Below are positions 24,891 to 33,956 of a DNA stretch of 43,496 nt, piece by piece. Both the position numbers and the translations under genes were made by a program. Each line of letters opens with the position of its first letter. The first letter of the stretch is position 1. Under the pieces are notes generated by a model. The model saw only the letters and a program-made list of their open reading frames with translations, did not search any database and was not told where the DNA came from. Origin of the DNA: Muribaculaceae bacterium (lineage in GTDB: Bacteria; Bacteroidota; Bacteroidia; Bacteroidales; Muribaculaceae); contig JAIDTL010000010.1 in the NCBI GenBank assembly GCA_029060725.1, forward strand, positions 1-43,496, in the 5' to 3' direction.

Positions 24891-25316
24891 ATGACCATCA
24901 ACGAAGTTCAAGACGAAATAATAGACGAAATGTCCGGTATGGACGATTGGCTTGACCGATATGCCTATATAATTGATTTAGGCAACACACTCCCTCCAAT
25001 CCCGGAAGATATGAAGACTCCCACCAACCTAATCGAAGGTTGCCAAAGTCGTGTCTGGATTGATGCCAAAGAAAATGATGAAAAGAAGATTCATTTCGAA
25101 GCCGACTCCGATGCTATGATAGTAAAGGGCATCGTAGCTCTTCTTATGCGCGTGCTCAACGACCGAACCCCGGACGAAATCCTTAACGCTGACCTCTACT
25201 TCATCGATAAAATAGGACTCTCCGAGCATCTTTCCCCCACTCGCAGCAATGGCCTGGTCGCAATGGTGAAGCAAATACGCAACTACGCTACAGCATTCAA
25301 GCTGATCAATGCTTGA
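24891..25316 (+). CDS. sufE: SufE-family cysteine desulfuration protein
   Basis: A 141-residue SufE protein that takes persulfide sulfur from SufS and passes it to the SufBC2D scaffold during Fe-S cluster assembly. The acceptor Cys is at residue 51 in EGCQSRVWI, the same number as in E. coli SufE, and the C-terminal LSPTRSNGLVAMVKQIR block is typical. The start is the ATG at 24891, since the open frame extends upstream to 24717 only by running through the end of the plug gene. It has its own promoter. Other suf genes are not in the window. Confidence 0.95.
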   Translation: MTINEVQDEIIDEMSGMDDWLDRYAYIIDLGNTLPPIPEDMKTPTNLIEGCQSRVWIDAKENDEKKIHFEADSDAMIVKGIVALLMRVLNDRTPDEILNADLYFIDKIGLSEHLSPTRSNGLVAMVKQIRNYATAFKLINA

Positions 25317-25323
25317 GTCAAAT

Positions 25324-25376
25324 GCCCTCAAAGTCCTTTAGAATAAAATGTCCTTAATGACCTTAAAGCCCTTAAA
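25324..25376. repeat. Degenerate CCTTAAA tandem repeat
   Basis: Short units of the kind GTCCTT, GTCCTTAAT, ACCTTAAAG and CCCTTAAAT recur at about 10-20-base spacing between sufE and the peptide transporter. This looks like a degenerate low-complexity repeat; no function is apparent. Confidence 0.4.
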
Positions 25377-25408
25377 TACAGACAATATACAACTAAAACC
25401 TCATAATT

Positions 25409-27208
25409 ATGTTTAAGAACCAACCGGCAGGACTCTATGTGCTCGCACTCGCGAACACCGGCGAACGCTTTGGCTACTACACCATGCTCGCCATCTTCCT
25501 TTTCTTCCTCCAGGCTAAATTTGGCTTTGACGCCACCTGGACAGGCCAGATTTTCTCAATTTTCTTGGCCCTTGTATATTTCATGCCCGTTTTCGGTGGC
25601 TGGCTTGCTGACCGCTGGAGCTTCAATAAATGTGTGCTTGCCGGTATTGCGGTGATGTTTGTTGGCTATGCCCTTATGTCCGCTCCAACTCCTATTCGTT
25701 CCAATTCCTCTTTCATGATTCTTCTCGCCGCTCTCTTGCTTATTGCCACCGGTACCGGTCTATTTAAAGGCAATTTGCAGGTTATGGTAGGCGACCTCTA
25801 TAATAATCCTCAATATAGCGACCGTAGAGATTCCGCTTTCTCTCTTTTCTACATGGCTATCAATCTCGGTTCGATGTTCGCTCCGGGAGCTGCTATCGCT
25901 CTTAAGAACATGGCTCTGACAAAAGCAGGTTTCCTTTCCAACAATCCAATGGCAGCTACTGTCAGCAATTGGTGTTTGGATACTAATGGTTTCACAAATA
26001 TGCCTTCTGATCCTGAGACTTTAAAAAGCATGACAGACTTTGCTGTTAAGAATGGTATGGAACAGGGTGGCGACCTTGCAGCTTGGCTCTCCGGTTATCT
26101 TCAGACATTTGCCGATGGATGTTCAGCTCATTTCGCATCTTTGACGGCTTTTGCCGATGGCTACATTTCTGCTTTCTCCACTGGATGTACTTACGCATTC
26201 TCCCTTGCTTGCGCTTCTCTGATAGTCAGCTTCCTTATTTATACTCTTGGCCGTAAGACTTATAAACACATTATTACGGATGCTCCCAAAGCTGAAAATG
26301 GAAAGAAGGCTGTTGCTAATAACAACGAACCGGAACTTACTCCCGAACAGACCAAGCAGCGTGTCGTGGCACTCTTCCTCGTCTTTGCTGTAGTAATCTT
26401 CTTCTGGATGGTATTCCACCAGAACGGACAGACTCTTACTGAGTTTGCCAAGAGTTGCACTTCTCCCGAATCTTCTTCTTGGACTCGTATCGGATTTAAT
26501 TTGGGAGCTCTGTCCGCAATCGCGGTGGCTGTATATGCTCTCTTTAGCCTCATACAATCTAAATCTGCACAGGGCAAAGTGATCAGTGGTATTATCCTCG
26601 CTGCTTGTGTGGGCGTGGTTATTTGGATTTATACCGGCGTTATGCCTGCTACTCTTACAAATATTGACCCTGCTGCTTACCAGCAGTTCAACCCATTCTT
26701 CGTAGTTGCACTCACCCCATTCTCTCTTGCACTCTTCGGATGGCTAAATAAGAAAGGGAAGGAACCTTCCGCCCCTCGTAAGATCGGTTATGGTATGGTT
26801 GTGGCAGGAATAGCTTACCTCGTGATGGTGTTTGGATCCCTTTCTCTTGTCGGAACAAACGGTGATGTATCTACCAACTGGCTTATAGCTACTTATCTGC
26901 TTCTTACCTTTGCAGAACTTCTTCTCTCACCAATGGGAATCTCATTTGTCAGCAAAGTTGCTCCTCCGAAGTTGAAAGGCGCAATGATGGGTGGCTGGTT
27001 TGCTGCCACTGCTGTTGGTAACTATCTTGTGTCGATTCCTATGCTTCTTTGGGGTAAGATTCCTGTCTGGACTATATGGGTGATCCTTATCGTTCTGTGT
27101 CTTCTTTCGGCAGCATTCATCTTCTCCCAGATGAAGAAACTCGAAGCTGCTACAGGCGATATGCCCGAGCCGGTGCCTGATTCAACTCTCGCTGACCCGG
27201 TAGAGTAA
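25409..27208 (+). CDS. POT/PTR-family peptide transporter (MFS)
   Basis: A 599-residue inner-membrane transporter of the proton-coupled oligopeptide family, with 12 or more hydrophobic segments. The family signature near the first helix reads NTGERFGYY; the first Glu of the ExxERFxYY proton-coupling motif is replaced by Asn. The PTR2 region GTGLFKGNLQVMVGDLY (about residues 115-131) and SPMGISFVSKVAPPKLKGAMMGGWF (about 510-534) are typical. A poorly conserved segment of about 90 residues (about 170-260) is inserted between helices. It takes up di- or tripeptides, as expected for a protein-fermenting gut bacterium. No promoter was recognised in the 92-base gap after sufE. Confidence 0.93.
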   Translation: MFKNQPAGLYVLALANTGERFGYYTMLAIFLFFLQAKFGFDATWTGQIFSIFLALVYFMPVFGGWLADRWSFNKCVLAGIAVMFVGYALMSAPTPIRSNSSFMILLAALLLIATGTGLFKGNLQVMVGDLYNNPQYSDRRDSAFSLFYMAINLGSMFAPGAAIALKNMALTKAGFLSNNPMAATVSNWCLDTNGFTNMPSDPETLKSMTDFAVKNGMEQGGDLAAWLSGYLQTFADGCSAHFASLTAFADGYISAFSTGCTYAFSLACASLIVSFLIYTLGRKTYKHIITDAPKAENGKKAVANNNEPELTPEQTKQRVVALFLVFAVVIFFWMVFHQNGQTLTEFAKSCTSPESSSWTRIGFNLGALSAIAVAVYALFSLIQSKSAQGKVISGIILAACVGVVIWIYTGVMPATLTNIDPAAYQQFNPFFVVALTPFSLALFGWLNKKGKEPSAPRKIGYGMVVAGIAYLVMVFGSLSLVGTNGDVSTNWLIATYLLLTFAELLLSPMGISFVSKVAPPKLKGAMMGGWFAATAVGNYLVSIPMLLWGKIPVWTIWVILIVLCLLSAAFIFSQMKKLEAATGDMPEPVPDSTLADPVE

Positions 27209-27249
27209 ATTGGCATCTTGACAAAACGACATTTTGATACCTAATCTAT

Positions 27250-28617
27250 ATGGCTAACACATCTGAATTCAGTAGTAAGATTGGACTTATTGCAGCCACT
27301 GTCGGCAGTGCGGTCGGCCTGGGAAACGTCTGGCGTTTCCCGGCTGAAACGCAAGCCCATGGTGGCGCAGCTTTCCTACTCGTCTATGTGGTATGCGTGC
27401 TTCTCTTCGGCATCCCGGTGATGTTGGGAGAGTTCGCTATCGGACGCGCGGGAAAAAGCGACGCTATAGACAGCTACAAGAAACTGAGTCCCGGCAAGCC
27501 TTGGTGGATTTCCGGCTTTCTCGGCATACTTTGCTCCTACCTTATTCTGACATTTTATATGGTGGTGTCCGGTTGGACTCTTGAATATCTCTATCAGTCG
27601 ATAACAGGGGAACTCTTCTCGCCGATACCCGGTGTGGAAGAGGGTAGCAATCTTCAGTTTGCCGATCGCATGCAAGAATATGTGGCTGGAGTTTGGCCTC
27701 CTATGGTGTGGACTTGGATCACTATTGCGATATGCGGAGCCGTCTTGTGCATGGGTGTGCAGAAAGGTATAGAAAGGGCAAGCAACATTTTGATGCCCCT
27801 GCTGTTTCTTATTCTCATTATCTTATGTGTCAACGCTATGAGTCTTCCTAAGGCTGCCGAGGGACTTGAATATTTCTTCAATCCTGACTTTTCAAAGATT
27901 ACTCCCAAAGTATGCATCAGTGCATTGGGGCAGGCATTCTTCTCATTGAGCCTTGGTATGGGTACACTCATCACGTATGGCAGCTATTTCAAAAAGGATA
28001 CCAATCTTACTCGCACTGCGTTCACGGTGTCAATTCTTGATATGGCGGTTGCGATTCTTGTGGGAATGATCATTTTCCCTGGAGTGATGTCTTTTGGCTT
28101 GGAAGGGGAGTCCTTTGACGGATCAGCATTGGTGTTTGTCACATTCCCTGAGATATTCAACAATATGTGGTGTCCGCAGCTTTGGTCGTCACTTTTCTTC
28201 ATCCTTTTGGCAGTTGCGGCTCTGACAAGCAGTATATCCATTGCTGAAGTGTCAATTGCATATTTCAGTGGTCACTTCAATGTGAAGCGGGTGCCCGCTA
28301 CGTGTGCAGTCCTCATTCCTTTGATCCTTCTTAGCTCTTTGTCTTCATTAAGCAACGGGGTGCTGTCAGACTGGACCATCTTCGGCTATACCATCTTCGG
28401 AGCATGTGATGCAGTGACAGCCAATATTCTGATGCCGCTCGGAGCATTGATCATGGCGATATATCTTGGATGGTTTGCTCCTAAGGATCTTATGAAGGAT
28501 CAGCTGACCAACGGTGGCACCATCAGAAATCGACTTGCAGGCACTGTCATATTCTTGCTTAAATGGGTCACTCCCATTCTTATCCTTGTCATTTTTATTG
28601 CCTCTTTGTTTATGTAG
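27250..28617 (+). CDS. Sodium-dependent NSS-family transporter
   Basis: A 455-residue neurotransmitter:sodium symporter family protein, similar in layout to LeuT and MhsT. The N-terminal signature KIGLIAATVGSAVGLGNVWRFP (here by parts, residues about 10-31) holds the unwound TM1 sodium and substrate site, and TM6 is in GQAFFSLSLGMGTLITYGSY (about 227-246). About 11-12 helices are visible. Such transporters carry amino acids with Na+. It starts 41 bases after the peptide transporter and ends 2 bases before murF-alr, which contains an alanine racemase, so a role in amino acid supply is plausible; the substrate is not readable. Confidence 0.94.
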   Translation: MANTSEFSSKIGLIAATVGSAVGLGNVWRFPAETQAHGGAAFLLVYVVCVLLFGIPVMLGEFAIGRAGKSDAIDSYKKLSPGKPWWISGFLGILCSYLILTFYMVVSGWTLEYLYQSITGELFSPIPGVEEGSNLQFADRMQEYVAGVWPPMVWTWITIAICGAVLCMGVQKGIERASNILMPLLFLILIILCVNAMSLPKAAEGLEYFFNPDFSKITPKVCISALGQAFFSLSLGMGTLITYGSYFKKDTNLTRTAFTVSILDMAVAILVGMIIFPGVMSFGLEGESFDGSALVFVTFPEIFNNMWCPQLWSSLFFILLAVAALTSSISIAEVSIAYFSGHFNVKRVPATCAVLIPLILLSSLSSLSNGVLSDWTIFGYTIFGACDAVTANILMPLGALIMAIYLGWFAPKDLMKDQLTNGGTIRNRLAGTVIFLLKWVTPILILVIFIASLFM

Positions 28618-28619
28618 GA

Positions 28620-31040
28620 ATGAAAACCACTCTCAATGAAATAGCGACGTTGCTTGACTCTTCGCTGAAAGGCGGGAATCGGGATGTCGAACTCCTTCTT
28701 ACCGACTCGCGGAGCCTGACTGACCCCGCGAAGTCGCTTTTTTTTGCCCTACGGGGTCGCAGCAATGATGGTCATCGCTATATTCGGGATTTGTATTCGC
28801 GCGGTGTCCGTAGTTTTGTAGTCAATGAAATTCCCGAGTCATCATCCGAAATGCCTGATGCTTCATGGATAGAAGTTGGCGACACTTTGAAAGCACTTCA
28901 GAAAGTAGGCGCACTTGGACGCGTAAATGCCAATGCACTGGTTGCTATCACCGGATCGAGAGGAAAGACCACTCTAAAAGAATGGCTGTTTCAGATACTT
29001 TCCCCTTCTCTTAATGTAAGCAGATCTCCTCGTAGCTATAACTCGCAGATAGGTGTCCCTCTCAGTCTTTGGGGCATACGTCCGGGCAGCGATGTGGCTC
29101 TTATAGAAGCCGGTATCTCGAAGGTAGGAGAGATGAAGTCAATTGCAGATTGCATTGCTCCCGATACCGTGGTGATTACCAATGTAGGGGATGCCCACGC
29201 ACAAGGCTTCAGCTCTAAAGAAGAAAAGATTAAGGAGAAGGTATCGCTTACTGCAGGGGATTCTGTCAAAAAAGTGATTTATTGTGCCGATGATCCTGAT
29301 GTAGAGGCTGCTGTGATTGGTCAATGCGCTGGAAAGGAACTTATAGGTTGGCATAAATCTGAGATTCCGGCTGACCTATTCGGAGAAGATTTTGCAAATA
29401 GGGATATCAAGGGATGGGAGATAGAGAATGCCGGGCATGCCATTGCTGTGGCTAAAAGTCTTGGCTTGCCTGAAGATGAAATATGGAAGTCGCTTAAAAG
29501 GCTCCACCGCATAGGAACGCGCCTTAATGTAAGCGAAGGCGTCAATGATTGCCTCGTGATACACGATTCATATACGTCTGACCAATCTTCGCTTGCACCT
29601 GCACTTGACTTCATGAAACGCCGTCTTGCACCCGGAAGTAAGGAAACCCTCATTGTCAGCGATCTTCTTCATGAGGCTGACTCTTCAGAAGATGCTATTG
29701 TCTCAATGGCTAAAATGCTGAAGATGTCGGGTGTGAAAAGGCTTATCGGTGTTGGCAAAGGGCTTAGAAAAGGGGCTGAAAAGCTCGCTACAGTAGTGGA
29801 AGAATCTGATTTTTTTGATACTACTGATGATCTGCTTGCAAATATAAGTACATCTGATTTTTGCAATGAAACCATTCTGTTGAAAGGTGCTCCGCAGTTT
29901 GAATTCGGAAGGATTGCCCAACTTTTAGAGGCGCGTACTCATGAGACGGTGCTTGAAGTGAATCTTGATGCCGTGGTCAGGAATTACAATTATTTCAGAT
30001 CCAAATTGCCTGCCGGTACGGGTCTTGTGGCAATGGTGAAAGCATCCGGATATGGAGCCGGAAGTTATGAGATAGCCAAGACTTTGCAGGATTGTGGTGC
30101 GTCTTATCTTGCTGTGGCAGTTCTTGACGAGGGTATCGATCTTCGTCGCCGCGGGATTACTATGCCGGTAATGGTGATGAACCCGAAGGTGGTCAACTAT
30201 CGCCAGATGTTTGCCAACCGACTTGAGCCGGAGGTCTTCTCCATGCCGATGCTTCTCGACGTGGTGAAGGAGGCAGAGAAATATGGAGTGAAAGACTATC
30301 CGGTCCATATAAAACTCGACACCGGAATGCATCGCATGGGTTTTGTCGAAGAGGAACTTCCCGAAGTAATGAGGATTCTTAACTCTACAGATTCCGTAAG
30401 AATTGCATCCGCATTCAGCCATCTCGCCACGGCCGATTGTTTGGATATGGACGATTATACTCATCTCCAGCTTCAGCGATTTGATAGCTTTACAAATTAT
30501 ATGCTTCAGGAATCGCCCAGACCTTTCTTGCGCCATGTGCTAAACTCTGCGGGAATATTGCGTTTCCCGGAATATCACTACGATATGGCTCGTCTTGGCA
30601 TCGGCCTTTACGGTGTCAATACCCTGCCGCCTGAGGTGGAGGCTCCATTGTCGGTAGTCAGCACTCTCCGCACTGTCATAATTGCAATTAGAGAGTGGAA
30701 GAAAGGAGAGAGCATAGGCTATGCACGTCGCTCTATTCTGGATCGCGATTCGCGAATAGCAACTATTCCGATTGGATATGCCGATGGCATGAACCGTCAT
30801 TTCGGTAGAGGAAACATAACAGTAAAAGTAAACGGTAAGGATGCCCCTACCGTTGGAAATATTTGTATGGATGCCTGTATGATTGATGTGACGGGCATTG
30901 ACTGTAAAGAAGGAGATGTAGTAGAAATATTTGGTCCTTCTGCATCCGTCGACCGTCTCTCAGACCTGTTGGACACTATCCCCTACGAGATCCTCACTTC
31001 CGTCTCTCCGCGTGTCAAGAGGGTTTACTTCAGGGAGTGA
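28620..31040 (+). CDS. murF-alr: Bifunctional MurF ligase / alanine racemase
   Basis: An 806-residue fusion characteristic of Bacteroidetes. Residues 1 to about 435 are MurF, which adds D-Ala-D-Ala to UDP-MurNAc-tripeptide: P-loop GSRGKTT at 112-118, then [14 protein letters not shown] and [13 protein letters not shown]. Residues about 440-806 are a PLP alanine racemase: the Schiff-base Lys is at about 474 in [10 protein letters not shown], with [11 protein letters not shown] and the second catalytic Tyr region [10 protein letters not shown]. The two domains supply and use D-Ala in one chain in the cytoplasm. I chose the ATG at 28620, 2 bases after the transporter stop; the longer frame from 28563 lies inside the transporter gene. 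The last 81 bases are also coding on the other strand. Confidence 0.96.
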   Translation: MKTTLNEIATLLDSSLKGGNRDVELLLTDSRSLTDPAKSLFFALRGRSNDGHRYIRDLYSRGVRSFVVNEIPESSSEMPDASWIEVGDTLKALQKVGALGRVNANALVAITGSRGKTTLKEWLFQILSPSLNVSRSPRSYNSQIGVPLSLWGIRPGSDVALIEAGISKVGEMKSIADCIAPDTVVITNVGDAHAQGFSSKEEKIKEKVSLTAGDSVKKVIYCADDPDVEAAVIGQCAGKELIGWHKSEIPADLFGEDFANRDIKGWEIENAGHAIAVAKSLGLPEDEIWKSLKRLHRIGTRLNVSEGVNDCLVIHDSYTSDQSSLAPALDFMKRRLAPGSKETLIVSDLLHEADSSEDAIVSMAKMLKMSGVKRLIGVGKGLRKGAEKLATVVEESDFFDTTDDLLANISTSDFCNETILLKGAPQFEFGRIAQLLEARTHETVLEVNLDAVVRNYNYFRSKLPAGTGLVAMVKASGYGAGSYEIAKTLQDCGASYLAVAVLDEGIDLRRRGITMPVMVMNPKVVNYRQMFANRLEPEVFSMPMLLDVVKEAEKYGVKDYPVHIKLDTGMHRMGFVEEELPEVMRILNSTDSVRIASAFSHLATADCLDMDDYTHLQLQRFDSFTNYMLQESPRPFLRHVLNSAGILRFPEYHYDMARLGIGLYGVNTLPPEVEAPLSVVSTLRTVIIAIREWKKGESIGYARRSILDRDSRIATIPIGYADGMNRHFGRGNITVKVNGKDAPTVGNICMDACMIDVTGIDCKEGDVVEIFGPSASVDRLSDLLDTIPYEILTSVSPRVKRVYFRE

Positions 31041-31736
31041 TTCTTCGGGACCATCCGTGACTTCAATTTCAACTTCTATGGCTGGTGGCAATACTTTGCC
31101 GTCAGCCATTTCAATTACTCTGTCGGCGATAGCTGCAAGTGAAGAGTCGTGAGTCACCATGACCACTGTCTGTCCAAGTCTGTCGCGAAGATCTACGAAT
31201 ATGTCCTGTATCTCTTGTCTGTTGGCAGAGTCAAGACTTCCGGTAGGTTCATCAGCAAAAATAATTTCCGGATCATTTATAAGAGCTCGCGCTATTGCTG
31301 TCCGCTGGCGTTCTCCTCCACTCATTTCTGCCGGCTTATGGTGTATGCGTTCGCCTAATCCTAACTGGGTCAGCAGATCAGCTGCCTTTTCCATAGCTTT
31401 CTTTTTTGATGTCCCGGCTATCAAGGCAGGCAGAGCTACATTTTCTTGAGCCGTAAATTCTGGAAGGAGCTGATGAAACTGGAATACGAATCCCATATTT
31501 TTATTTCTGAATGCAGAAAGCTTCTTATCTTTCATCCCGATGAGTTCTGTGCCATTGAATAGCACAGAGCCGCTGTCAGGCTTTTCAAGAGTTCCCGCTA
31601 TTTGTAGAAGTGTAGTCTTCCCTGCTCCTGACGGACCTACAATAGCTGCTATCTCTCCCTTCCCGATAGATAGAGAAATCCCCTTCAGCACTTCCAAATT
31701 TCCAAAAGACTTATGTATATTCTTAATATCCAGCAT
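30960..31736 (-). CDS. LolD-like ABC transporter ATPase
   Basis: A 258-residue ATPase of the LolD/MacB class, which powers lipoprotein release or related envelope export with a FtsX-like permease. Walker A is GPSGAGKTT (34-42), the Q-loop is [12 protein letters not shown], the signature is MSGGERQR, and Walker B is IIFADEPTG. Family proteins normally end near residue 220; here a tail of about 40 residues, rich in Glu, Asp and Pro, continues into the 3' end of murF-alr, where the two genes overlap by 81 bases on opposite strands. It follows the RsmF-like gene after 33 bases. The matching permease is not adjacent. Confidence 0.9.
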   Translation of the reverse strand: MLDIKNIHKSFGNLEVLKGISLSIGKGEIAAIVGPSGAGKTTLLQIAGTLEKPDSGSVLFNGTELIGMKDKKLSAFRNKNMGFVFQFHQLLPEFTAQENVALPALIAGTSKKKAMEKAADLLTQLGLGERIHHKPAEMSGGERQRTAIARALINDPEIIFADEPTGSLDSANRQEIQDIFVDLRDRLGQTVVMVTHDSSLAAIADRVIEMADGKVLPPAIEVEIEVTDGPEESLPEVNPLDTRRDGSEDLVGDSVQQV

Positions 31737-31769
31737 ATCTTGACGTATTTGTGATTTAATAATATCATT

Positions 31770-33155
31770 TTAAGATTTTAAATTCCTGATGCGATACTCG
31801 GATGGATAAAGATTATTGCTCCTATTGCCTAAATTTTTCAAGAATCCCAAGGTAAAGCCCTGATATGTCGCAGCCAAATATCCTTTTTGCGTTCCTTCCG
31901 GCAGCATTATCGTATCTCTTGATAAATATCGCAGTGCTGCATCAAGAGGAAGCTCTATCTTTGGAAAAGGATTTGCCAACGCTGTCGACATGGCAAGTCC
32001 GTGCGCGGGAATAAGGTCTTTACCCTTTATTTCACCAATTTCTACTCCTGCTGACATTACTCTTACTCCTTTAGGTAAGGATTCGAGTAAAGATGCAGTG
32101 GCAGGTGAAAGCGCGAGTATATGCCCGTTGTGGTTGATGAAATCAAAGTCTCCGTCAACCCACGACCGGGCAGTGTCCATAACTCTTTTGTCAATTTTCT
32201 CATTCCCTTTGTTCGCTTTCTTCTTTCCTTTGAAACGTAGACACTCACCCAATACTGCGCAAGGTTTCCGAAAGACTGCTACAAACAGTCCCTCCCCGCG
32301 TGTGAACCCCGGCATAAACCGCAGGCATGGAATTGATCCTTTGGTTTCCCCTTGAATGCCGTATTGTCCTCCAAGATTTGTATTTACCGGTTCAAGCTCG
32401 AAAGTTTCAGCTATCCAAGCGGCATTATCTTCATCTTCTGTTGTATTGAAAGTGCAAGTGGAATATATAAGGTATCCACCCGGTTTGAGCATTTCGACTC
32501 CGTTTGCAATGATTTCCCGTTGAAGGGCTGAGCATTGTTTTATCAGGCCTTCACTCCATTGGGCCCTTGCCGCTTCTTCCTTGCGCATCATGCCCTCACC
32601 GGAACATGGGGCATCAATCGCTATTATGCCAAATCTTTTCTTAAGCTCAGCCAATCGGGATGTGTCTGTATTTGTAACAATGACATCTGGATACCCATAT
32701 TTACAAAGGTTCTCTTTCAAGATACTTGCTCTTGAAGAGGAAAATTCATTGGCAAGCATAACGCTTCCATCGGGAAGTGCATTCAGAATGGCAGTGGTTT
32801 TGCCTCCGGGTGCGGCGCAGAGATCACAAACCTCTACTGGAGTGTCAGAAACTAATCCTCTCACAATTGTCTCATATATCATCGACGAAGCATCCTGGAC
32901 ATAGAATGCTCCGGCATGCAGCAGAGGATTCTGAGTGAAGGATGGTCGCTCAGAAAGATAGCATCCCGATTCGCACCAAGGCACTTGCGACATATCCGGA
33001 TATATAGGCGTTTCAGTAGGCTTGCGCTTGTTGACCCGCAAGGCGGTTTCCGGCTCTCCACAAAGTGCGGAAAGCAGGATTTCGGCACGATTTTCACCGA
33101 TTTCAGCCTTCATGAGGGCGCTAAAACCCTCTGGTAAAAAATTATCTTCAATCAT
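31770..33155 (-). CDS. RsmF-like rRNA cytosine-C5 methyltransferase
   Basis: A 461-residue SAM-dependent RNA m5C methyltransferase of the RsmB/RsmF (NOL1/NOP2/Sun) family. The SAM site is DLCAAPGGKT (111-120), and the two catalytic cysteines are C184 in DAPCSGEGMMRK and C234 in STCTFNTTEDE. The MMRK after the first cysteine is the RsmF/YebU style, and a C-terminal PUA-like part (about residues 310-461) replaces the N-terminal NusB domain of RsmB. It probably modifies 16S rRNA. Its ATG lies 7 bases after a minus-strand TAATTTTG element and is divergent from the RsmI-like gene 48 bases away. Confidence 0.9.
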   Translation of the reverse strand: MIEDNFLPEGFSALMKAEIGENRAEILLSALCGEPETALRVNKRKPTETPIYPDMSQVPWCESGCYLSERPSFTQNPLLHAGAFYVQDASSMIYETIVRGLVSDTPVEVCDLCAAPGGKTTAILNALPDGSVMLANEFSSSRASILKENLCKYGYPDVIVTNTDTSRLAELKKRFGIIAIDAPCSGEGMMRKEEAARAQWSEGLIKQCSALQREIIANGVEMLKPGGYLIYSTCTFNTTEDEDNAAWIAETFELEPVNTNLGGQYGIQGETKGSIPCLRFMPGFTRGEGLFVAVFRKPCAVLGECLRFKGKKKANKGNEKIDKRVMDTARSWVDGDFDFINHNGHILALSPATASLLESLPKGVRVMSAGVEIGEIKGKDLIPAHGLAMSTALANPFPKIELPLDAALRYLSRDTIMLPEGTQKGYLAATYQGFTLGFLKNLGNRSNNLYPSEYRIRNLKS

Positions 33156-33162
33156 TTCACTG

Positions 33163-33170
33163 CAAAATTA
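33163..33170 (-). promoter_or_regulatory. -7 element 7 bases before the RsmF-like ATG
   Basis: On the minus strand TAATTTTG is followed by seven bases and the ATG at 33155, so the leader would be 0 to 3 bases long. No clear -33 box is seen. Confidence 0.4.
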
Positions 33171-33191
33171 GCAAAAAACGAGGAATTTTGT

Positions 33192-33199
33192 TAATTTTG
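33192..33199 (+). promoter_or_regulatory. -7 element 4 bases before the RsmI-like ATG (leaderless candidate)
   Basis: TAATTTTG, TAGT, then ATG at 33204. The spacing is the same as at xseA and tamL. Only a weak TTAG lies at the -33 position (33168-33171). Confidence 0.45.
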
Positions 33200-33203
33200 T
33201 AGT

Positions 33204-33956
33204 ATGAAAATTCAATCTGCCCTTTATCTTGTCCCCGTTCCCATCAGCGGAGCCCCCGTTTCTGACGTGATTCCAGCGGGAAATTTGGAAATAGTAGGTC
33301 AGTTACGCCATTTCATTGTGGAGAATGTACGCACAGCGCGACGCTATCTGCGCCACATTGATCCGGTGTTTCCGATCGCTGACTGCACATTTGATGTGCT
33401 TGATCGCCATACGAGTCCGGAAGATGTCAGTGCAATGCTGGAGCCGCTTCGTCGTGGCAACCCAATCGGTGTCATGAGTGAGGCTGGATGTCCCGCGGTG
33501 GCAGATCCGGGTAGCTATCCGGTAGAGATTGCGCAGAGGGAAGGTCTAAAGGTGATTCCGCTTGTGGGTCCAAGTTCCATACTGATGTCGTTAATGGCAT
33601 CCGGTTTCAATGGACAAGGATTTGCTTTCCATGGTTATCTCCCCATCGACGTTGCTGAACGTCGTAAGGCACTTAAACGCCTGGAGTCGGAATCTGCATC
33701 CCGACAAATGACCCAGATTTTCATAGAGACTCCTTACCGAAATAATCGTATGGTCTCGCTGCTCTCCGAAGCTCTCTCCCCCTCGACTATGCTCTGTGTG
33801 GCTTGCGACATAACTGATCCTGAGAAAGAAGAAGTGGTTGCAGCTACTGCACAGGCATGGCGCAAAAGAAAATATGACTTTGACAAGCGTCCGGCTATTT
33901 TCCTCCTCTATGCCGGTGCTAAAGGTGGCGATCGCCGTAGGTATGAGAAGAAATGA
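33204..33956 (+). CDS. RsmI-like SAM-dependent (tetrapyrrole-methylase fold) methyltransferase
   Basis: A 250-residue protein of the tetrapyrrole/RsmI methylase fold. GVMSEAGCPAVADPG (about residues 91-105) and VIPLVGPSSILMSLMASGFNGQGFAFHGYLP (about 118-148) match the RsmI SAM and substrate sites, and IFIETPYRNNRM is also conserved. The N-terminus LYLVPVPISGAPVSDVIP lacks the GNL(G/E)D motif of true RsmI, so this is more likely the Bacteroidetes paralogue of unknown target than the 16S C1402 ribose methylase itself. It overlaps the next gene by 4 bases. Its ATG follows a -7 element by 4 bases. Confidence 0.85.
   Translation: MKIQSALYLVPVPISGAPVSDVIPAGNLEIVGQLRHFIVENVRTARRYLRHIDPVFPIADCTFDVLDRHTSPEDVSAMLEPLRRGNPIGVMSEAGCPAVADPGSYPVEIAQREGLKVIPLVGPSSILMSLMASGFNGQGFAFHGYLPIDVAERRKALKRLESESASRQMTQIFIETPYRNNRMVSLLSEALSPSTMLCVACDITDPEKEEVVAATAQAWRKRKYDFDKRPAIFLLYAGAKGGDRRRYEKK

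Noticed and set aside
29925..30536. 203-codon minus-strand frame inside murF-alr
   Set aside because: It reads backwards through the catalytic core of the racemase; rich in His and Cys from reverse codons, with no known family.
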